Shown piece by piece: positions 61,876 to 64,000 of a DNA stretch of 64,000 bases. The position numbers and the translations under genes are program-made. Origin of the DNA: Acidimicrobiaceae bacterium (GTDB lineage Bacteria; Actinomycetota; Acidimicrobiia; Acidimicrobiales; RAAP-2); the NCBI GenBank assembly GCA_003142095.1, contig PLON01000016.1, forward strand, positions 78,949-142,948, given 5' to 3'. The notes under the pieces are model-generated. The model was given only the letters and a program-made list of their open reading frames with translations. It was not told the origin of the DNA and did no database searches. The stretch's first letter is position 1; every line of letters begins with the position of its first letter.

Positions 61876-63198
61876 ATGAACATCGCCACCTTTGTCGCGA
61901 CGATCTTCAACAACCAACTCCCGTTTCGCGTAGAGGCCTACGACGGAAGCGTCAGCGAACCGACCATCCTGTCGAGTACCAACAGCGTGACGGTCAAGAT
62001 CCTCAACCGAGACGCCATCTCGCGCGTCTTGACCCATCCCGGTGAACTCGGACTCGCACGCGCCTACGTCGCGGGCGACATTGAAGTCGACGGAGACCTC
62101 GATCCCCTCTTCGAGTTGACTCTGCCGCCACTTCGCCAACTGCTCAACGCCGGCAACGTGCGCTCACTGCTCTCGGTCGTCGGTGCCTCGGCGATCAGGC
62201 CGCTGACGCCGCCCTCCATAGAAGCCCGTCCGCGTGGCGCCCTCCACTCGAAGAGCCGCGATCGCCAGGCCGTCACCCACCACTACAACGTCTCGAACCG
62301 CTTTTACGAAATGGTGCTCGGACCCTCGATGACGTACTCCTGCGCGGTCTTCGCCTCGCCCGAAGACACGCTGGAACAAGCGCAAGCGCGAAAAATCGAC
62401 CTGGTCGCTCGCAAACTCAACCTTCAACCCGGCGCTCGACTGCTCGACATCGGCTGCGGATGGGGAGCCATGGGCATTCACGCGGCACGCCACTACGACG
62501 CGCGCGTCGTCGGCGTCACGCTCTCTGAGCCCCAGCAGCGCTACGCCACCGAACAGGCGCGCCTCGCCGGAGTCAGTGACCTCGTCGACTTTCGAGTGCA
62601 GGACTTTCGCGACATCAACGATGAACCCTTCGACGCAATCAGTTCCATTGGCATGTCCGAGCACGTCGGGCGTAAATCGCTTCCAAGTTACGCGCAGATC
62701 ATCTGGGATCTGCTTCGACCCGGTGGACGGTTCCTCAACCATGCCATTGGCAAGCCCGTCTCCTTCGATGATGATCCCCAGCCCTCGCGCGCGTCAGAGT
62801 TCAATCGACAGATGCAAATAGCGCTCGGGATGCGCGGACCTTCTAAGACGGGCAGCCAGTTCATTGAACGCTACGTTTTCCCCGACGGCGAGTTGCACGA
62901 AGTGGGCACCATGGTGTCGCTGTTCCAGTCACACGGTTTCGAAGTGCGTCACCTCGAGAGTCTGCGCGAGCACTACGCGCTCACGCTTCGCCGATGGGTC
63001 GATAACCTCGTCAAGCGTTTCGACGAAGCGACGGACGAAGTGGGCGCACAGCGCGCTCGCGTGTGGCGGCTCTATATGGCCGGCTCGGCCTTCGGCTTTG
63101 AGCGTCATCACCTAGAGATCCACCAGATCCTGAGTGTGCGCCCGAACCTTGGCGCAAGTGGATTCCCTCTGCGTTACGACTTCGAGCCGGACTTCTAA
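61876..63198 (+). CDS. cfa: cyclopropane-fatty-acyl-phospholipid synthase family protein
   Basis: 440 aa from ATG 61876. SAM-dependent lipid methyltransferase acting on unsaturated chains in the membrane. HHYNVSNRFYEMVLGPSMTYSCAVF, SAM loop LLDIGCGWGAMGIHAARHY and SSIGMSEHVG with the ELHEVGTMV segment are the conserved Cfa/UfaA blocks. The N-terminal ~100 residues form the extra lipid-binding domain. Length fits UfaA1-like actinobacterial members, so a methyl-branching rather than a cyclopropane product is possible. Confidence 0.92.
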   Translation: MNIATFVATIFNNQLPFRVEAYDGSVSEPTILSSTNSVTVKILNRDAISRVLTHPGELGLARAYVAGDIEVDGDLDPLFELTLPPLRQLLNAGNVRSLLSVVGASAIRPLTPPSIEARPRGALHSKSRDRQAVTHHYNVSNRFYEMVLGPSMTYSCAVFASPEDTLEQAQARKIDLVARKLNLQPGARLLDIGCGWGAMGIHAARHYDARVVGVTLSEPQQRYATEQARLAGVSDLVDFRVQDFRDINDEPFDAISSIGMSEHVGRKSLPSYAQIIWDLLRPGGRFLNHAIGKPVSFDDDPQPSRASEFNRQMQIALGMRGPSKTGSQFIERYVFPDGELHEVGTMVSLFQSHGFEVRHLESLREHYALTLRRWVDNLVKRFDEATDEVGAQRARVWRLYMAGSAFGFERHHLEIHQILSVRPNLGASGFPLRYDFEPDF

Positions 63199-63295
63199 AT
63201 GTCACTGAGATCTCCGATTGAGAGCGTCGCAACAGTTCGAAGCCAGCAGCACAGGATGGCCTGAGACGCCGCTGTTCATTCGCCCAGTGGGTCCG

Positions 63296-63343
63296 TTGAC
63301 ATTGAGTGTCGTCGGTCAGTAGTTTCGGATTGATCGACCGACG
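63296..63343 (+). promoter_or_regulatory. promoter and inverted repeat before the PPOX gene
   Basis: TTGACA (63296-63301), 18 nt, TAGTTT (63320-63325). CGTCGGTC (63310-63317) and GACCGACG (63336-63343) form 8-bp inverted arms around the -10, a plausible operator. Confidence 0.5.
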
Positions 63344-63365
63344 TCGTCGGCACAAGGAGAAAAAC

Positions 63366-63761
63366 GTGGCCCAGATTCCCCAGTCCCATCACGACCTACT
63401 AGAGAGTTCCGTGGCCACCTTCGCCACCATCGCCCCCGACGGTCGCCCACAACTCACTGAAGTGTGGTTCCTCAGCGAGGGCGACTCAGTGTCGGTGTCG
63501 ATGAACACGAGCCGGCAAAAGTTGAAGAACCTGCGAGAGCGTCCGCAGTGCTGTCTGCTCATTCTCGACCTCGCTAATCCCATGCGCTACCTCGAACTTC
63601 GAGGCGACGCCGAAATCACGCCCGACAGCGATTACTCCTTCGCCACGAAGGTCGGCAAGAAGTACGGGGCCGACCTTCGTGGGTACGACGGCCCCGACGA
63701 TCAACGAGTCGTCGTTCGTATCGTGCCGCATAAGGTGAACGCCGTGAATATGGGGGGCTGA
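63366..63761 (+). CDS. PPOX-class (pyridoxamine-oxidase-like) F420/FMN-binding protein
   Basis: 131 aa from GTG 63366, with AAGGAG upstream. Split-barrel flavin fold: SSVATFATIAPDGRPQLTEVWFL, VSVSMNTSRQKLKNLRERPQCCLLILD and RYLELRGDAEI are typical of the actinobacterial F420-dependent FDOR-B group. It could reduce a small substrate or carry the cofactor. Confidence 0.85.
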   Translation: MAQIPQSHHDLLESSVATFATIAPDGRPQLTEVWFLSEGDSVSVSMNTSRQKLKNLRERPQCCLLILDLANPMRYLELRGDAEITPDSDYSFATKVGKKYGADLRGYDGPDDQRVVVRIVPHKVNAVNMGG

Positions 63762-64000
63762 AGCCCGCCTCTGTTCAGGTAACAGCGCTTTAGCCTTCCG
63801 ATCCGGGATTGAGCGGAACTTGCGCGGAGAGTATGTTCGGCGATGACCCGACTGAAGGTCGGCGAAAGAGCGCCTTCACTCGCGCAAGAATCGCACCGGC
63901 GCTAATGCCTTCAACTTCGCGCCGCGGTGACTCTTCGTTGTGCCCGGATAGTCGGAATCGAGAGGGTTACCACCTGATGTCACACCACACCGCAAGACTA
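63762..64000. other. right edge, no gene called
   Basis: A minus-strand frame of about 60 codons (63792-63973, tail SPNILSAQVPLNPGSEG) has coding-like composition and could be the 3' end of a gene entering from the right, but it is closed by a stop at about 63974 and has no start. Nothing else is seen. Confidence 0.3.

Noticed and set aside
63199..63264. 21-codon ATG frame directly after cfa
   Set aside because: Too short, no ribosome site, no recognisable sequence.

Overview
The window reads as a moderately GC-rich actinobacterial chromosome segment. Evidence: a fused PutA of 1123 residues, a mycobacterial-type small beta-carbonic anhydrase, an alpha-methylacyl-CoA-racemase-like CaiB/BaiF protein, repeated acyl-CoA dehydrogenases, a PPOX/F420-type small flavoprotein, PGRS-like glycine-rich tails, frequent GTG/TTG starts and many apparently leaderless genes. 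Secreted proteins built on GYYVLRANG/GYWI repeats are common in Acidimicrobiia, so that class is the best guess, as inference only. No rRNA, tRNA or CRISPR array was seen, and the only mobile-element trace is a dead TnpB.

Layout. 1-1660: two tandem XRE-cupin regulators and a possible 47-aa protein. 1676-7214 (minus): a complete branched-chain-amide type ABC transporter (SBP, LivG, LivF, LivH, LivM, joined by 4-nt stop/start overlaps) with D-3-hydroxybutyrate dehydrogenase at its end. 7396-11056: serine hydrolase, TetR and acyl-CoA ligase. 11123-11512: a wrecked acetoacetyl-CoA synthetase. 11600-16148: BI-1 protein, DHA2 exporter plus TetR, carbonic anhydrase, a small membrane protein. 16215-21413 (minus): sulfonate module SsuA-SsuC-SsuB, flavin monooxygenase, TauD dioxygenase, preceded by a consensus-like promoter that would give a leaderless mRNA. 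21498-30230: old yellow enzyme, orphan peptide-binding protein, then a secreted/cell-surface block (repeat protein with a degenerate M23 domain, lipoprotein, 981-aa phosphoesterase with a PGRS-like tail, membrane-anchored small protein).

30308-38565: a tag (3-methyladenine glycosylase) remnant, an EamA transporter without a usual start codon, methylmalonate-semialdehyde dehydrogenase, two CaiB/BaiF proteins, two TetR regulators and an acyl-CoA dehydrogenase, fitting branched-chain/fatty acyl-CoA breakdown. 38683-49220: accessory-looking mosaic (membrane protein with a possible nuclease-like domain, ABC ATPase remnant, 2-hydroxyacid dehydrogenase, three GNATs, two methyltransferases, hydrolases, questin-oxidase-like protein, AbiEii-type nucleotidyltransferase with partner, Hph-like kinase). 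49309-54320: MarR-DHA2 exporter, ketopantoate reductase, TnpB remnant, frameshifted P-loop kinase, YbhN-like flippase. 54378-63761: AI-2E family permease, PutA, acyl-CoA dehydrogenase, convergent NfeD/SPFH pair, cyclopropane-fatty-acid synthase and a PPOX protein.

The most interesting signals are not whole genes. Five decayed or broken genes sit in or beside intergenic gaps: acs-like, tag, ABC ATPase, tnpB and a kinase. Three hairpins appear to hide ribosome-binding sites, two of them on divergent membrane genes (SPFH and cfa). Several genes have a -10 box 6-8 nt before the start codon, and there are several clean palindromes beside regulator genes.
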